Assembly: GCA_022712775.1 (NCBI GenBank)
Contig: JAFLJZ010000100.1
Location: 1 to 12,666 of the forward strand
Origin: Sulfurimonas sp.
GTDB lineage: Bacteria; Campylobacterota; Campylobacteria; Campylobacterales; Sulfurimonadaceae
DNA length: 12,666 bases
Reading direction: 5' to 3'
The translations under genes were made by a program, and so were the position numbers. The notes under the pieces were generated by a model, which was not told where the DNA came from, searched no databases, and saw nothing but the letters and a program-made list of their open reading frames with translations. This document shows positions 1 through 7,037 of the stretch, piece after piece. Within the stretch, counting starts at the first letter, position 1; each line of letters opens with the position of its first letter.

Positions 1-2
1 CT

Positions 3-77
3 GTAAATGCTGAAATTAACGACTTTAATGAGATTAAACACGAGGATGATGTTCCTTGTATTTTAAAAGATTTATAA
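3..77 (+). CDS. C-terminal tail of an unidentified protein (5' end outside window)
   Basis: Reading from position 3 there are 24 sense codons without a stop, ending in ...VPCILKDL and a TAA at 75-77. The stretch is acidic and soluble in character (EIKHEDD). I do not recognise a family from so short a tail. Its stop overlaps the stop of the convergent msrA gene (72-74 on the opposite strand), which is the kind of tight packing seen elsewhere in this window and supports it being a real gene end. An open frame of this length in AT-rich DNA is only modest evidence, so it could also be a chance frame. Confidence 0.4.
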   Translation, partial: VNAEINDFNEIKHEDDVPCILKDL

Positions 78-608
78 ACTATCCTCTAGGTTTTGAGGAA
101 ACTTACTCATAAACTTTTGAAGTTTTGGTGCAATTACTGCCTGACAATACCCTTGAGAGCTATTTAGTTTATAATAATTTTGATGGTACCCTTCTGCTGG
201 ATAAACTTCTGATAATTTACTAACTTCTGTAACTATTTTATCCGAAAAATCAACTTGTGCTTTTTGTATTGATTCTAAGATTTGACTTTTCTCTTCTTCA
301 TTTTCATAATAAATTACAGAACGGTATTGTGTTCCTCTATCAGCACCTTGAGTATTTAGAGTAGTAGGATTATGTACTTCAAAAAATATATCTAAAAGCT
401 CTTCTCTCGATATAATATCCCCATCAAAAAGTATATCAACAATCTCAGCATGACCAGTGGAACCTGTACAAATATTTTCATATGTGGGGTTAGGTCTTTT
501 ACCGCCAGTGTAACCACTAATCGCAGACAAAACCCCTTTTACATTTGAAAAAACTGCTTCTACACACCAAAAACACCCACCACCTAAGACCAATCTTTCT
601 CTATTCAT
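72..608 (-). CDS. msrA: Peptide methionine-S-sulfoxide reductase MsrA
   Basis: This enzyme reduces methionine-S-sulfoxide, free or in proteins, back to methionine and so repairs oxidative damage; the electrons usually come from thioredoxin. The family signature GGGCFWCVEAVF lies at the N-terminus, with Cys12 as the expected sulfenic-acid nucleophile followed by Phe-Trp. The C-terminal HQNYYKLN and GYC segments are also typical, and the GYC cysteine is the likely resolving residue. I chose the ATG at 606-608 (178 aa) because AAGGA sits seven bases upstream. The frame stays open to a TTG at 635, but that has no comparable ribosome binding site. No MsrB domain is fused. The absence of a signal peptide implies a cytoplasmic enzyme. 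It diverges from the OmpA-like gene. Family assignment is firm. Confidence 0.96.
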   Translation of the reverse strand: MNRERLVLGGGCFWCVEAVFSNVKGVLSAISGYTGGKRPNPTYENICTGSTGHAEIVDILFDGDIISREELLDIFFEVHNPTTLNTQGADRGTQYRSVIYYENEEEKSQILESIQKAQVDFSDKIVTEVSKLSEVYPAEGYHQNYYKLNSSQGYCQAVIAPKLQKFMSKFPQNLEDSL

Positions 609-676
609 ATAACTATCCTTCCAATATTTGTCCAATTATTACACAAAAAGACCCTCATTACTTGTAGAAAACTCTT

Positions 677-692
677 TTAACTTAAAAGTTAA
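677..692. promoter_or_regulatory. Perfect palindrome in the msrA/OmpA-like divergent spacer (possible operator)
   Basis: TTAACTT-AA-AAGTTAA is a perfect 7-bp inverted repeat with a 2-bp centre. It sits between two divergent genes, 69 bp from the msrA start and 65 bp from the start at 758. The half-sites TTAAC/GTTAA resemble those reported for the Campylobacter Crp/Fnr-type regulator NssR, but here they are 6 bp apart rather than 4. A regulator-binding role is inference; AT-rich spacers produce palindromes by chance. Confidence 0.35.
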
Positions 693-721
693 GAAAATTT
701 ATACGTTAGATACTATATGAT
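689..721 (+). promoter_or_regulatory. Candidate promoter for the OmpA-like gene
   Basis: TTAAGA at 689-694 and TACTAT at 711-716 are separated by 16 bp and resemble a weak sigma-70 pair; TATGAT at 716-721 is an alternative -10. The element partly overlaps the palindrome at 677-692, so a protein bound there could block it. Campylobacterota promoters often lack a clear -35, so placement is tentative. Confidence 0.3.
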
Positions 722-757
722 AAGTGTCCTTTAAAATTTTGCACGGGAGTGAAGTAT

Positions 758-1438
758 ATGCCAGTTATCTTTTTTATATTGTCACTTATAACTACACTTG
801 ATATAAATGCAAAAGAGATTACAAGTGCAGATTTTCCATTTATCCTTCCTGTATCTGTAGAAAAAATAGAAGTATCAGTACAAGCAGACATTTCTTTGAA
901 CACTCAAAAAACTGAAAAAGAGCAGGATGATGACAATGATGGTGTTATAAATAGATATGATAAATGCTCTCAAACACCAGTAGGTGAAGAGGTCGATTCT
1001 AATGGCTGTACACCTGATAGCGATAAAGATGGTATTTATGATGATAGAGATGAATGTCCTGACACTCCAACAAACTTTATTGTTGATGAGAATGGTTGTC
1101 CACAAGTTATCTCATTAAAAGTTTATTTTATCCAAGCGAACCACACGGTTTCTTCTGCGTATCAAGAAGATATAAAAGAGTTTGCAAGCTTTCTAAAAGA
1201 CAATCAAAGCTACCAAGTAATTATTTATGGATTTACCGCAGATAAAGAGGGAGCAACAAACCACAAAGAGCTCTCACAAAGACGAGCAAATGCTGTAATG
1301 AACACTCTCATAAAACATGGCGTTAAGTTAACAAAACTGACAGCTATAGGAATGGGTGCTAAAAATCCAATAGCTGACAATACGACAGCTGATGGACAAG
1401 CAAAAAACCGTAGGATAGAAGTAGAACTTCTCAAATAA
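758..1438 (+). CDS. OmpA-family peptidoglycan-binding protein with thrombospondin type 3-like repeats
   Basis: This is an envelope protein expected to anchor to peptidoglycan from the periplasm. A Sec signal peptide (MPVIFFILSLITTLDINA, cleavage probably before KE) is followed by a short spacer and two acidic calcium-binding type repeats: DDDNDGVINRYDKCSQTP and DSDKDGIYDDRDECPDTP, each with a conserved Cys and a following NGC. The C-terminal half is an OmpA/MotB-like domain with the characteristic SQRRANAV and KNRRIEVEL segments. There is no transmembrane beta-barrel domain and no lipobox, so it is smaller than classical OmpA. I prefer the ATG at 758 because GGGAG lies 8 bases upstream; an in-frame GTG at 749 would add three residues and overlaps that site. 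The next gene begins 16 bp downstream, so the two are probably co-transcribed. Confidence 0.88.
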   Translation: MPVIFFILSLITTLDINAKEITSADFPFILPVSVEKIEVSVQADISLNTQKTEKEQDDDNDGVINRYDKCSQTPVGEEVDSNGCTPDSDKDGIYDDRDECPDTPTNFIVDENGCPQVISLKVYFIQANHTVSSAYQEDIKEFASFLKDNQSYQVIIYGFTADKEGATNHKELSQRRANAVMNTLIKHGVKLTKLTAIGMGAKNPIADNTTADGQAKNRRIEVELLK

Positions 1439-1454
1439 ATATTTAGGAATACAT

Positions 1455-2852
1455 ATGAAAACAATATATTTAGCAAAAATAACAACACTTACACTTTTAA
1501 GTATAAGTACACTTTTTGCTCAAGACACTATAGAAAAACAAGCTGAAACTACTTTTGCAGAGATAGTCCAAGAACAAAATACTGAGACAAAAATAACTGA
1601 AACAAAAGTAGCGGTAACTAAAGAAATTATTACACCTACAAAGTCTCCTGAAAAAACAGTTGAAACAAAAGAAGCAATAATTACAGAAGTAATCGCACAA
1701 AAGAAAACTCCTGAGAAAATTATTGAAACAAACAAAATAGTAGCAGATGAAGTAACTACTATTGTTTCAACTGAAAAAGTAAAAGAAGTCATAAAAGCTG
1801 AAAGAATAACACCAAAAGAAGTAACAACAGAAAAAAAAATTGTTGAAGCAATGAGTACACAAGCTCCAAAAGTCCAAGAAAATAAAATAATTGTTGTTAT
1901 GCCACCAGTTCCAGTACCTGTTCCAGTAACAGTTAAAGTTCCTAAATTAATTGTACTAGATAGTGAAGGTAATTTAGTAGAAGAAAAAAATATGCAAAGA
2001 TACTACCCTAAGAAAGAAGTTATTTTTTCTACGAATGTAGCACCAGCAAGATTTAATGTCGACCGCAGTCATAAAAAAATTGAAGCACTTGTTGGAGATA
2101 TTAAAGATGGTAGGGTAACTGCGTATCTTCATACAGAGCTTATAAGTGTTGATGAAGTGAAAGGAAAATTAGTAGGCGCTGGATTTAATATTTTAAGTAC
2201 TTTTAAAATAGATAAAAAAGGTACTGTTACTTCTATTGTATTTACAAATGACGCGATAAAAAAAGTTGCAAGTCAAACTACACGTGGATTTGCTGCCGCA
2301 CTACGCATTACGGTTGATGCAAAAAATAAAATAGTAGTTATTTCAAACCCTATTTATCTTATGCGAGCATTTATGCAAAAAAAGTATGATAAAGAACTTG
2401 CAGAGGCAACATTAAAAAGTCTTAGAGATGCCTTTCCTGCAGTAAAAAATTCTACAGAGATGGTCAAATTTAGAGTCTTAGAGAGATTCCAATTTATGGA
2501 AAACATGCCGTACTACCAAGATATGAAACTTGTATCTGAAGGTACAAATAAAGAACTACTCGCAAAAGCAAAAAAATCTAAAAAACTTGTGTTTGAGCAG
2601 CATTTAGAAAATGGTAGTATTCTTATTGGTGTAAAACTTGGTAAAAGAACTACAAAGTTTGTTAAAAAAACAGGGTACCAAAATGCTGGTCTTCTTCCTT
2701 ACCCTGTTCTTATCGAAAATGGAAAGGCTTTTATGCTAGCACCTCAGTATTATATCGCTGTTATGTACCCTATGCTTAAGATGTCCCAATTTATGAAGAT
2801 AGCAACTGTCCCAGGTGCTATTAGTAAAGATATAGATAGGGTTTTTCGCTAA
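1455..2852 (+). CDS. Exported protein with Glu/Lys/Thr-rich repeats and a possible DUF302-like C-terminal region
   Basis: I do not recognise a named function. A Sec signal peptide (residues 1-22, ending LFA before QDT) leads into about 120 residues of low-complexity Thr/Glu/Lys/Val sequence, including a roughly 21-residue repeat (SPEKTVETKEA... near residue 64, TPEKIIETNKI... near 85). A Pro-Val run (PPVPVPVPVTVKVPK, about 150-164) follows. The remaining 300 residues look folded: segments such as ALRITVD, VISNPIYLMRAFMQ and a tail of short hydrophobic strands recall DUF302-type alpha/beta domains, possibly two of them, but I assign this weakly. The architecture suggests a flexible, periplasm-spanning arm carrying a globular end. 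The start has AGGA six bases upstream. It lies between the OmpA-like gene and a methyltransferase gene with gaps of 16 and 8 bp. Confidence 0.8.
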   Translation: MKTIYLAKITTLTLLSISTLFAQDTIEKQAETTFAEIVQEQNTETKITETKVAVTKEIITPTKSPEKTVETKEAIITEVIAQKKTPEKIIETNKIVADEVTTIVSTEKVKEVIKAERITPKEVTTEKKIVEAMSTQAPKVQENKIIVVMPPVPVPVPVTVKVPKLIVLDSEGNLVEEKNMQRYYPKKEVIFSTNVAPARFNVDRSHKKIEALVGDIKDGRVTAYLHTELISVDEVKGKLVGAGFNILSTFKIDKKGTVTSIVFTNDAIKKVASQTTRGFAAALRITVDAKNKIVVISNPIYLMRAFMQKKYDKELAEATLKSLRDAFPAVKNSTEMVKFRVLERFQFMENMPYYQDMKLVSEGTNKELLAKAKKSKKLVFEQHLENGSILIGVKLGKRTTKFVKKTGYQNAGLLPYPVLIENGKAFMLAPQYYIAVMYPMLKMSQFMKIATVPGAISKDIDRVFR

Positions 2853-2860
2853 ACGCTATT

Positions 2861-3439
2861 ATGCCTCGTATTGATAGTGAAAAATTTTATACCTCAGCTA
2901 TCAATACCTATGGAACTTCTGCTCAAGGTGTCAACTGGACATCTCAAGAAACCCAAAATCTTCGTTTTGATATTTTACTTAGTTTACTCCCTTCTAGCAT
3001 AAATTCTTTAGCAGATGCTGGATGTGGTTTTGGAGACTTCCATACTTATATACAGAATCAAAAACATACCCTTCATAAATATATAGGTATAGACTCTTTA
3101 TCTGATATGATTTCTATCGCTAGGGAGCGAACAAAACAAGAAATCATCAAAGCAGATATTACAAAAGATGAGATACCCTACGCAGACTATTATATTTGTA
3201 GTGGCGCTATGAATGTTCTAAATACCTTTGAAACACATCTCTTCATTCGAAATTGTTTTAGTGCATCAAGAAAAGGATTTGTATTTAACATTCTTCACGG
3301 AAGTAAAGAGAGTGATACCTATAATTATCTCTCAACATTACAAATAGAAAAAATCGCGAAAAGCTTAAATGTACAAAGAATTATTCTCAAAGATAATTAC
3401 ATGGAAAATGATATCACAGTAGGCTTCTTTCATGTGTAG
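2861..3439 (+). CDS. Class I SAM-dependent methyltransferase (substrate unknown)
   Basis: This 192-residue protein is predicted to be cytoplasmic. It has the Rossmann-type SAM-binding motif I DAGCGFGD (residues 52-59) and a following acidic residue at the end of strand 2 (GIDSLSDMI, Asp78) that normally contacts the SAM ribose. The adjacent ADI and CSGAMNVL segments fit motifs II-III. There is no obvious substrate-recognition domain, so the acceptor cannot be named. The start lies 8 bp after the upstream gene and has no good ribosome binding site, suggesting translational coupling. The 3' end overlaps the asparagine synthetase gene by 8 bp (ATGTGTAG), so the two are almost certainly made together and may act on the same product. 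Confidence 0.87.
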   Translation: MPRIDSEKFYTSAINTYGTSAQGVNWTSQETQNLRFDILLSLLPSSINSLADAGCGFGDFHTYIQNQKHTLHKYIGIDSLSDMISIARERTKQEIIKADITKDEIPYADYYICSGAMNVLNTFETHLFIRNCFSASRKGFVFNILHGSKESDTYNYLSTLQIEKIAKSLNVQRIILKDNYMENDITVGFFHV

Positions 3440-5243
3440 TATTTTTGGAATCATAGGTGAATATAATGAAACACAAGCGAAAACTGCCTTGTCCACACTT
3501 TCACATCGGGGTAAAGATCATTGTGGAATCGTACAAACAAATGAGTTGTTTTTCGCACATCATAGACTTAGCATTATAGATACACAAACAAAAGCAAATC
3601 AACCCTTTAAATATAAGCATATTTTACTCTCCTTTAATGGTGAAATATATAACTTTAAAGCCTTAAAAAAAGAGCTTAAAAATACTTTTTCATTTCAAAC
3701 CACTTCAGATACAGAGGTAATCATTGCCGCATACTTAAAATGGGGAATAGATTTTGTCTCAAAGTTTCGTGGAATGTTTGCTATAGCCTTGCTTGATAAT
3801 AATACGCTCTACCTCTTTAGAGATAGACTTGGGAAAAAACCTTTGTTTTACCTATACACAAAAAGCTTTATATTTGCATCTGAGATAAAAGCTCTCGTTC
3901 CTTTTTTACATAAAAAAGAGATGAATGAAGATGCACTCATGTCGTATCTTTCTTTTTTAGCTCCAACACCACCGCATACATTTTTTAAGGGTATCCAAAA
4001 ATTAGGGGCGGGAGAATATTTAAAATATGATTTACATGACAAAAAGATAGAAGTAAAAAAATATTTTGACCTCTTAGAAATTACACCAAATATAATTACT
4101 TCGCGTGATGAAGCTATATTTACACTAGAATCATTGCTCAAAGATTCTATAGCCTTACGACTAAATGCTGATGTTCCAATGGCTTCCCTACTCTCTGGAG
4201 GTATTGACAGTGCTACTATTAATGCTTATGCCTCGCAACTTGGTAAGAACCTTCAAACATATACCTTAGGCTATAAAGAATATACAAAGTACGACGAAAG
4301 AAACAACGCAAGAGAGAGTGCAGAAATTTTAGGTCTAAAAAATAAAGAAATTATTATTTCTAAAAATGATTTTATAAATGCAAGTGATAAAGTTTTAAAT
4401 CACCTAGATGAACCCCTTAATGACCCTGCTTCTATTCCTCTGTACTTACTATTTAAAGATATTGCTAAAGATGGCTATAAAGTTGTTCTTAGTGGAGAAG
4501 GAAGTGATGAAATATTTTTAGGATATAGACAGTATTTTGAGTTTTTAGATATTCAAACTGCTTCTTCACTCAAAAATAAAAACTGGTTAAAGAACTATTT
4601 TAAATCAAACTATTCACAAAATAGAGAATGGGAATACTATAAAAGAATATTTAATGTTCAGCTCCTTTTTCGGACATCAGGTGAAAACTTTACAGACTTA
4701 CAAAAAAATGCCCTTATGAAAAGAAATGTAAAAGACAATCAAGCCCTTAAATACTTAAAACCATATAGGGATAAGTTTGAATTATCTGCTCACGAAGATG
4801 AAAGTATTTGGTATAGTTATATAGACTTACAACTTTTTCAAGCTGAACATTTTTTAACAAAGCTTGATCGAATGAGTATGGCACATAGTATAGAATCGCG
4901 AACACCCTTTTTAGATCATGAATTAATATCTGTAATCTTTAGCATTAAACCATCTTTACGTTATGAAGATTCAATAACAAAATCACTTTTAAAATCTATA
5001 GTAAAACCTTTAGTTGGAGAAAGAATTACCCAGCGAAATAAAAAAGGTTTTTCTAGCCCCTATATGGAATATCTAATAGATTCGAGTAAATTACAATTGA
5101 TTATAGAAGTGAATAACAAAACAAAAATATTTAAATCTAAAGAACTTCTTGGGCTTTTAGAAGCTTCAAGCAAGGGAAATTTTAAGCAACATATCTGGGG
5201 CTTATACGTATTATCAGTTTGGCTAAATAAGCATTTTTTATAA
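3432..5243 (+). CDS. asnB: Asparagine synthetase, glutamine-hydrolysing (class II amidotransferase)
   Basis: The family makes asparagine from aspartate, glutamine and ATP via a beta-aspartyl-AMP intermediate. The N-terminal glutaminase domain starts with the catalytic Cys2 (MCSIFGIIG) and contains HHRLSIID, NGEIYNF and SDTEVI, which line the glutamine pocket. The C-terminal synthetase domain has the pyrophosphatase loop SLLSGGIDS (about 252-260), SGEGSDEIFLGY and the late signature DRMSMAHSIESRTPFLDHE. At 603 aa the length is normal. One oddity is SHRGKDHCG where most members have HRGPD. The substrate might therefore be something other than free aspartate; AsnB paralogues with other acceptors occur in cell-surface and secondary-metabolite loci. 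The fold is certain, the exact substrate less so. It overlaps the methyltransferase gene, and I see no strong terminator immediately downstream. Confidence 0.92.
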   Translation: MCSIFGIIGEYNETQAKTALSTLSHRGKDHCGIVQTNELFFAHHRLSIIDTQTKANQPFKYKHILLSFNGEIYNFKALKKELKNTFSFQTTSDTEVIIAAYLKWGIDFVSKFRGMFAIALLDNNTLYLFRDRLGKKPLFYLYTKSFIFASEIKALVPFLHKKEMNEDALMSYLSFLAPTPPHTFFKGIQKLGAGEYLKYDLHDKKIEVKKYFDLLEITPNIITSRDEAIFTLESLLKDSIALRLNADVPMASLLSGGIDSATINAYASQLGKNLQTYTLGYKEYTKYDERNNARESAEILGLKNKEIIISKNDFINASDKVLNHLDEPLNDPASIPLYLLFKDIAKDGYKVVLSGEGSDEIFLGYRQYFEFLDIQTASSLKNKNWLKNYFKSNYSQNREWEYYKRIFNVQLLFRTSGENFTDLQKNALMKRNVKDNQALKYLKPYRDKFELSAHEDESIWYSYIDLQLFQAEHFLTKLDRMSMAHSIESRTPFLDHELISVIFSIKPSLRYEDSITKSLLKSIVKPLVGERITQRNKKGFSSPYMEYLIDSSKLQLIIEVNNKTKIFKSKELLGLLEASSKGNFKQHIWGLYVLSVWLNKHFL

Positions 5244-5360
5244 AAGCTAGAAATTTAAGACATTTGTTACTTTTCTACATACTCTCTTGAAAAATGTGAT
5301 AAATAATAAAAATTTATTCTTCACCACCATTATAAGCCAGCATTATATGATTTATATTAT

Positions 5361-5394
5361 CTAAATCCCTTTAAATAGGGGCCTAAATACCTTT
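5361..5394. repeat. 12-bp direct repeat with 22-bp period
   Basis: CTAAATCCCTTT (5361-5372) and CTAAATACCTTT (5383-5394) differ at one position and start exactly 22 bp apart, about two helical turns. This places both copies on the same face of the DNA, as expected for a regulator binding in tandem upstream of the flavoprotein gene. Confidence 0.5.
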
Positions 5395-5411
5395 GTGATA
5401 TGAATGTGATA
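5394..5411. repeat. TGTGATA direct repeat with 11-bp period
   Basis: TGTGATA occurs at 5394-5400 and 5405-5411, one helical turn apart. A further copy lies at 5295-5301, and the inverted core TATCAC at 5435-5440. TGTGA resembles a Crp-type half-site, but the arrangement here is direct rather than a TGTGA-N6-TCACA palindrome, so the bound factor is unknown. Confidence 0.45.
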
Positions 5412-5509
5412 CCAATAAGTCACCTAAACATAACTATCACTTATTATGAATAAAAGGTAGGAGTATTTGTCTACTAAAATGGTAATTTAGGTTAAGTTTG
5501 GATTAACAT

Positions 5510-5524
5510 TATAGATTGTAATAT
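5510..5524 (+). promoter_or_regulatory. Candidate -10 region for the flavoprotein gene
   Basis: TATAGA (5510-5515) and TAATAT (5519-5524) are two -10-like hexamers; TTGGAT (5499-5504) is a poor -35 candidate. Use of the first would start transcription close to 5522, placing the stem-loop at 5523-5541 at the very 5' end of the mRNA. No hexamer is decisive. Confidence 0.3.
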
Positions 5525-5541
5525 TTTCGCAGTCCGAAAAT
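5523..5541 (+). promoter_or_regulatory. Stem-loop in the probable 5' leader of the flavoprotein mRNA
   Basis: ATTTTCG-CAGTC-CGAAAAT is a perfect 7-bp inverted repeat with a 5-base loop, 44 bp before the start codon. It lacks a T-run, so it is not a terminator. It could be a 5' stabilising hairpin or an operator. Confidence 0.4.
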
Positions 5542-5584
5542 CTTATTTGATTTTTGAAACACAACAACAATTCAAGGGGAAACA

Positions 5585-6988
5585 ATGAATATGAATCGTA
5601 GAGACGCGTTAAAAGTAGGAGCAGTTGGAGTAGCTGCAGTAGCAGCAACAACACTAAGTGGTTGTAATACAGGTGCAACTGGAACAGCAGCGGCAGGAAC
5701 TACTGGTAAAATGCTTGGGCATCATAAAGTAGTTATCATCGGTGGTGGTATGGGTGGTCTTACAGTTGCGAACAACTTAAAAAAAGCTGATAAAAGCTTT
5801 GATGTTTGTGTAATTGAAAAAAATGACACTTTCATGGCTTGTCCAGTTTCTAATACTTACTTAGGTAAATTAGAAGGTATGACTTTAGGTAAATTTGTTT
5901 TTGATTATGCGCAACCAGTTGATAAATATGGTTACAGTTTCGTTAAATCAGAAGTTATCGGTATTGATCGTGCTGCTAAAACAGTAACTACTGCTGCTGG
6001 TACAATTGGTTATGATATTCTAGTATTATCTCCGGGTATTGCTTATAACTATGAAGGTCAATTTCCAACTTGGACAAAATCTCATATAGCAGAAGTTGCA
6101 AGAGCTTGTCCAGCTGCAATGATTTCAGGTTCTGAGCATGTTGCACTAGAGCGTCAACTAATGGGTATGGATGATGGTGATGTTGTTATTGCTGCTCCAT
6201 GGGGTAAATTCCGTTGTCCTCCTGCTCCATATGAAAGAGCTGCCATGATTGCTGCTTATATGAAAAAAGAAGATATTCAAGGTAAAGTAATTGTACTTGT
6301 TCCTGGTGCTAAATTTGCAAAAATGGGTGCATTTAAAGAGTCTGCAAAAGATATCTTTGGAAATATGATTCAATATGTTCACCATGCAAAAGTTGATGAT
6401 GTTGATGTAAAAGGTAAAATAGTTCACTACACTCAAATGGTAGCAACAGGTAAATTAGATGAAGATAAAGATCCAATCATGAAAGCTGTGAAAAAATCTC
6501 ACAAGTATCAAGTTTGTAACTTAATCGTTACTCATAAAGCAAGTCCAGTTGTACAAATGGCAACATTAAAAACTACTGCTGATGCATTCCATAAAGTTAA
6601 GATGGCTGGTTGTACATTCCAAACTGCTACTGATAAAGATGTTTATGCAGTTGGCGATATCGTTGGTCATGCAATCCCACCATCAGGTCAAACTGCTGTA
6701 TGGGCTGGTAAACAATGTGCTGCTGAAATTGCTCACCGTTTACATGGTAAATCATATACTCTTGGTGTTAAAACTAAGCCAGTTAAAGCTGCTAATGTAT
6801 GTTTTTCTATGGTTGGTGACGGTCCAGAAGAAGGAATTATGGTTACTCATGACTTTAGCTGGACTGGTTCAGTTATTAAGGGTAAAGGGCATGTTCCTAA
6901 AGCTCCAAGTGGTAAATATCGTTCTAAAAACACTGCAAAAGCACTTCGTGACTGGTACCGTGGTATCACAAGTGATTTATTCGCTTAA
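5585..6988 (+). CDS. FccB/SoxF-like FAD flavoprotein (flavocytochrome c sulfide dehydrogenase family), Tat-exported, probable lipoprotein
   Basis: Members oxidise sulfide or related sulfur compounds outside the cytoplasm and pass electrons to a c-type cytochrome. The N-terminus has a twin-arginine signal (NRRDALKVG) and then TLSGC, a lipobox that would lipidate Cys27. The FAD dinucleotide fold starts at VIIGGGMGG (51-58), and YAVGDI (354-359) is the second FAD contact. Three cysteines match key FccB positions: Cys86 in MACPVSN (flavin attachment region), Cys211 in CPPAPYER and Cys406 in NVCFSMV (redox-active disulfide pair). At 467 aa it is slightly longer than typical FccB. The start has GGGGA five bases upstream. 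Codons favour GGT, GCT, GTT and CCA, unlike neighbouring genes, which suggests high expression. No FccA-type dihaem cytochrome is adjacent; a Rieske gene and a small cytochrome gene follow instead. The substrate is inferred. Confidence 0.88.
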   Translation: MNMNRRDALKVGAVGVAAVAATTLSGCNTGATGTAAAGTTGKMLGHHKVVIIGGGMGGLTVANNLKKADKSFDVCVIEKNDTFMACPVSNTYLGKLEGMTLGKFVFDYAQPVDKYGYSFVKSEVIGIDRAAKTVTTAAGTIGYDILVLSPGIAYNYEGQFPTWTKSHIAEVARACPAAMISGSEHVALERQLMGMDDGDVVIAAPWGKFRCPPAPYERAAMIAAYMKKEDIQGKVIVLVPGAKFAKMGAFKESAKDIFGNMIQYVHHAKVDDVDVKGKIVHYTQMVATGKLDEDKDPIMKAVKKSHKYQVCNLIVTHKASPVVQMATLKTTADAFHKVKMAGCTFQTATDKDVYAVGDIVGHAIPPSGQTAVWAGKQCAAEIAHRLHGKSYTLGVKTKPVKAANVCFSMVGDGPEEGIMVTHDFSWTGSVIKGKGHVPKAPSGKYRSKNTAKALRDWYRGITSDLFA

Positions 6989-7009
6989 GCATTTAACTCT
7001 CCAAACTTT

Positions 7010-7031
7010 AAGAAGGCTTAAGAGCCTTCTT
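7010..7031 (+). terminator. GC-richer hairpin after the flavoprotein gene (weak terminator or processing site)
   Basis: AGAAGGCT (7011-7018) pairs perfectly with AGCCTTCT (7023-7030) around a TAAG loop, extended by one A-T pair. The run after it is TTTACTT, a poor U-tract, so termination is probably partial. The position, 22 bp after the flavoprotein stop and before the Rieske gene, suits attenuation or 3'-end protection of the first cistron. Confidence 0.65.
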
Positions 7032-7037
7032 TACTTC

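Larger units (their letters stand above)
5244..5584. other. 341-bp gene-free region upstream of the flavoprotein gene
   Basis: No convincing coding sequence is present on either strand. The region is very AT-rich near 5295-5360. It then holds two sets of short direct repeats (5361-5411), an inverted pair AATAAGT/ACTTATT (5414-5420 and 5439-5445), a ribosome-binding-site-like AAGGTAGGAG (5454-5463) not followed by any sizeable ORF, and a stem-loop at 5523-5541. I read it as the regulatory and leader region of the flavoprotein gene. I could not find a convincing asnB terminator in it. Confidence 0.6.

Noticed and set aside
5283..5317. AATAAA-AA-TTTATT near 5305-5318 as the asnB terminator
   Set aside because: The stem has only A-T pairs and no following T-run, so it would be too unstable to terminate transcription.
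5400..5453. 17-codon ORF (MNVIPISHLNITITYYE) as a leader peptide
   Set aside because: No ribosome binding site precedes it, no regulatory codon run is visible, and a frame this short is expected by chance.
5454..5490. Strong ribosome-binding-site-like AAGGTAGGAG followed by a TTG-started 7-codon frame
   Set aside because: The frame is too short to support as a gene and has unremarkable codons. It could be the remnant of a lost gene or a chance purine run.
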